Below are positions 5,592-6,129 of a DNA stretch of 6,129 nucleotides, piece by piece. The notes beneath the pieces are model-generated. The model did no database searches and was not told the origin of the DNA. It saw only the letters and a program-made list of their open reading frames with translations. Location: the NCBI GenBank assembly GCA_021769025.1, contig JAETTS010000164.1:1-6129 (forward strand), read 5' to 3'. The number at the start of each line of letters is the position of its first letter. Position 1 is the first letter of the stretch. A program made the translations under genes and the position numbers. The stretch is from Enterocloster bolteae (lineage in GTDB: Bacteria > Bacillota_A > Clostridia > Lachnospirales > Lachnospiraceae).

Positions 5592-6129
5592 ATGGGTGAC
5601 ATGAATTTGGATGGAAAAAGGATTCTGGTGACAGGCGCGGCGGGCTTTATCGGTGCCAATCTGGTAAAGCGGATTTATAAGGAATTCCCAGATGCCCAAG
5701 TCATTGGACTGGACAATATGAATGATTACTATGACGTTTCCCTGAAACACTACCGGTGTGGGGAGTTGGCCTGCTATCCTTCCTTTCACTTTATAAAAGG
5801 AGATATATCAGACAGGGATACGGTTTGCTCTGTTTTTGGAAGATATCGGCCTCAGGTGGTGGTGAATCTGGCGGCACAGGCAGGGGTTCGGTATTCCATC
5901 CATCATCCCGATGCATACATAGAATCCAATATCAACGGGTTTTTCCATATTCTGGAGGCATGCCGCCATTCTTATGAGGATATGGAGGAAACGGGATATC
6001 ACGGTGTTGAGCATCTGGTATTTGCATCCAGTTCATCTGTCTATGGCTCCAACAAAAAAGTCCCATACAAGGAGACGGATCCCGTAGAGGAGCCGGTATC
6101 GCTCTATGCAGCGACCAAGAAGGCGGATG
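5592..6129 (+). CDS. UDP-glucuronate 4-epimerase-like SDR enzyme, 3' end outside window
   Basis: 179 codons are visible from ATG 5592 to the window edge with no stop; the family is usually about 330-360 residues, so roughly half is seen. The NAD-binding Rossmann start is ILVTGAAGFIGANL (11-24) with GxxGxxG at 15-21 and Asp41 at the end of the second strand. NLAAQAGVRYSI (92-103) and FASSSSVYG (144-152) followed by SLYAATKK (170-177) are hallmarks of the UDP-glucuronate 4-epimerase branch. The catalytic Ser/Tyr/Lys set would be in the serine run 146-149, Tyr172 and Lys176. The expected reaction is UDP-glucuronate to UDP-galacturonate, supplying a sugar for the polysaccharide. CTGGAG at 5578-5583 is 8 nt before ATG 5592 and supports this start over ATG 5601. 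A UDP-galactose or UDP-GlcNAc epimerase is less likely given the AQAGVRYS motif. Confidence 0.92.
   Translation, partial: MGDMNLDGKRILVTGAAGFIGANLVKRIYKEFPDAQVIGLDNMNDYYDVSLKHYRCGELACYPSFHFIKGDISDRDTVCSVFGRYRPQVVVNLAAQAGVRYSIHHPDAYIESNINGFFHILEACRHSYEDMEETGYHGVEHLVFASSSSVYGSNKKVPYKETDPVEEPVSLYAATKKAD

Noticed and set aside
1..6129. CRISPR array, transposase gene, or prophage attachment site
   Set aside because: No regularly spaced repeats, no transposase or integrase motifs, and no tRNA remnant are visible in the window.

Overview
The window is an internal piece of a bacterial surface-polysaccharide (capsule or exopolysaccharide) gene cluster. All genes are on the + strand and there is almost no spacing between most of them. 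Six protein genes are visible. In order they are: the C-terminal part of a multi-membrane-span O-antigen polymerase/ligase (Wzy-like) protein that runs in from the left edge; a GT2 (GT-A fold) glycosyltransferase; a GT4 (GT-B fold) glycosyltransferase; a DUF1972/Cps2T-type GT4 glycosyltransferase; a further GT4-type glycosyltransferase with an E-x7-D motif; and the N-terminal half of a UDP-glucuronate 4-epimerase-type SDR enzyme that runs off the right edge.

The strong AGGAG-type ribosome sites, medium GC content, and gene style suggest a Gram-positive anaerobe of the Clostridia, perhaps Lachnospiraceae. This is inference from style and not proven by any marker gene in the window.

Layout: 1-1987 holds the polymerase and GT2 genes, which overlap by 8 bp. 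2018-4265 holds two GT4 genes separated by 16 bp. 4266-4476 is the only sizeable intergenic gap and is dominated by a 147-bp imperfect palindrome (4298-4444) whose outer 30 bp are a perfect inverted repeat. 4477-6129 holds the last glycosyltransferase and the epimerase, 5 bp apart.

Working model: the epimerase would make UDP-galacturonic acid from UDP-glucuronic acid. The glycosyltransferases would add sugars one at a time to a lipid-linked repeat unit at the inner face of the membrane, and the polymerase would join flipped repeat units outside. Sugar specificities cannot be read from the sequence. The part that standard gene calls do not explain is the long palindrome at 4298-4444. It sits exactly 32 nt after one stop codon and 32 nt before the next start codon, has no terminator T-tract, and could be a palindromic mobile element, an RNA processing or attenuation structure, or (less likely) an invertible switch.
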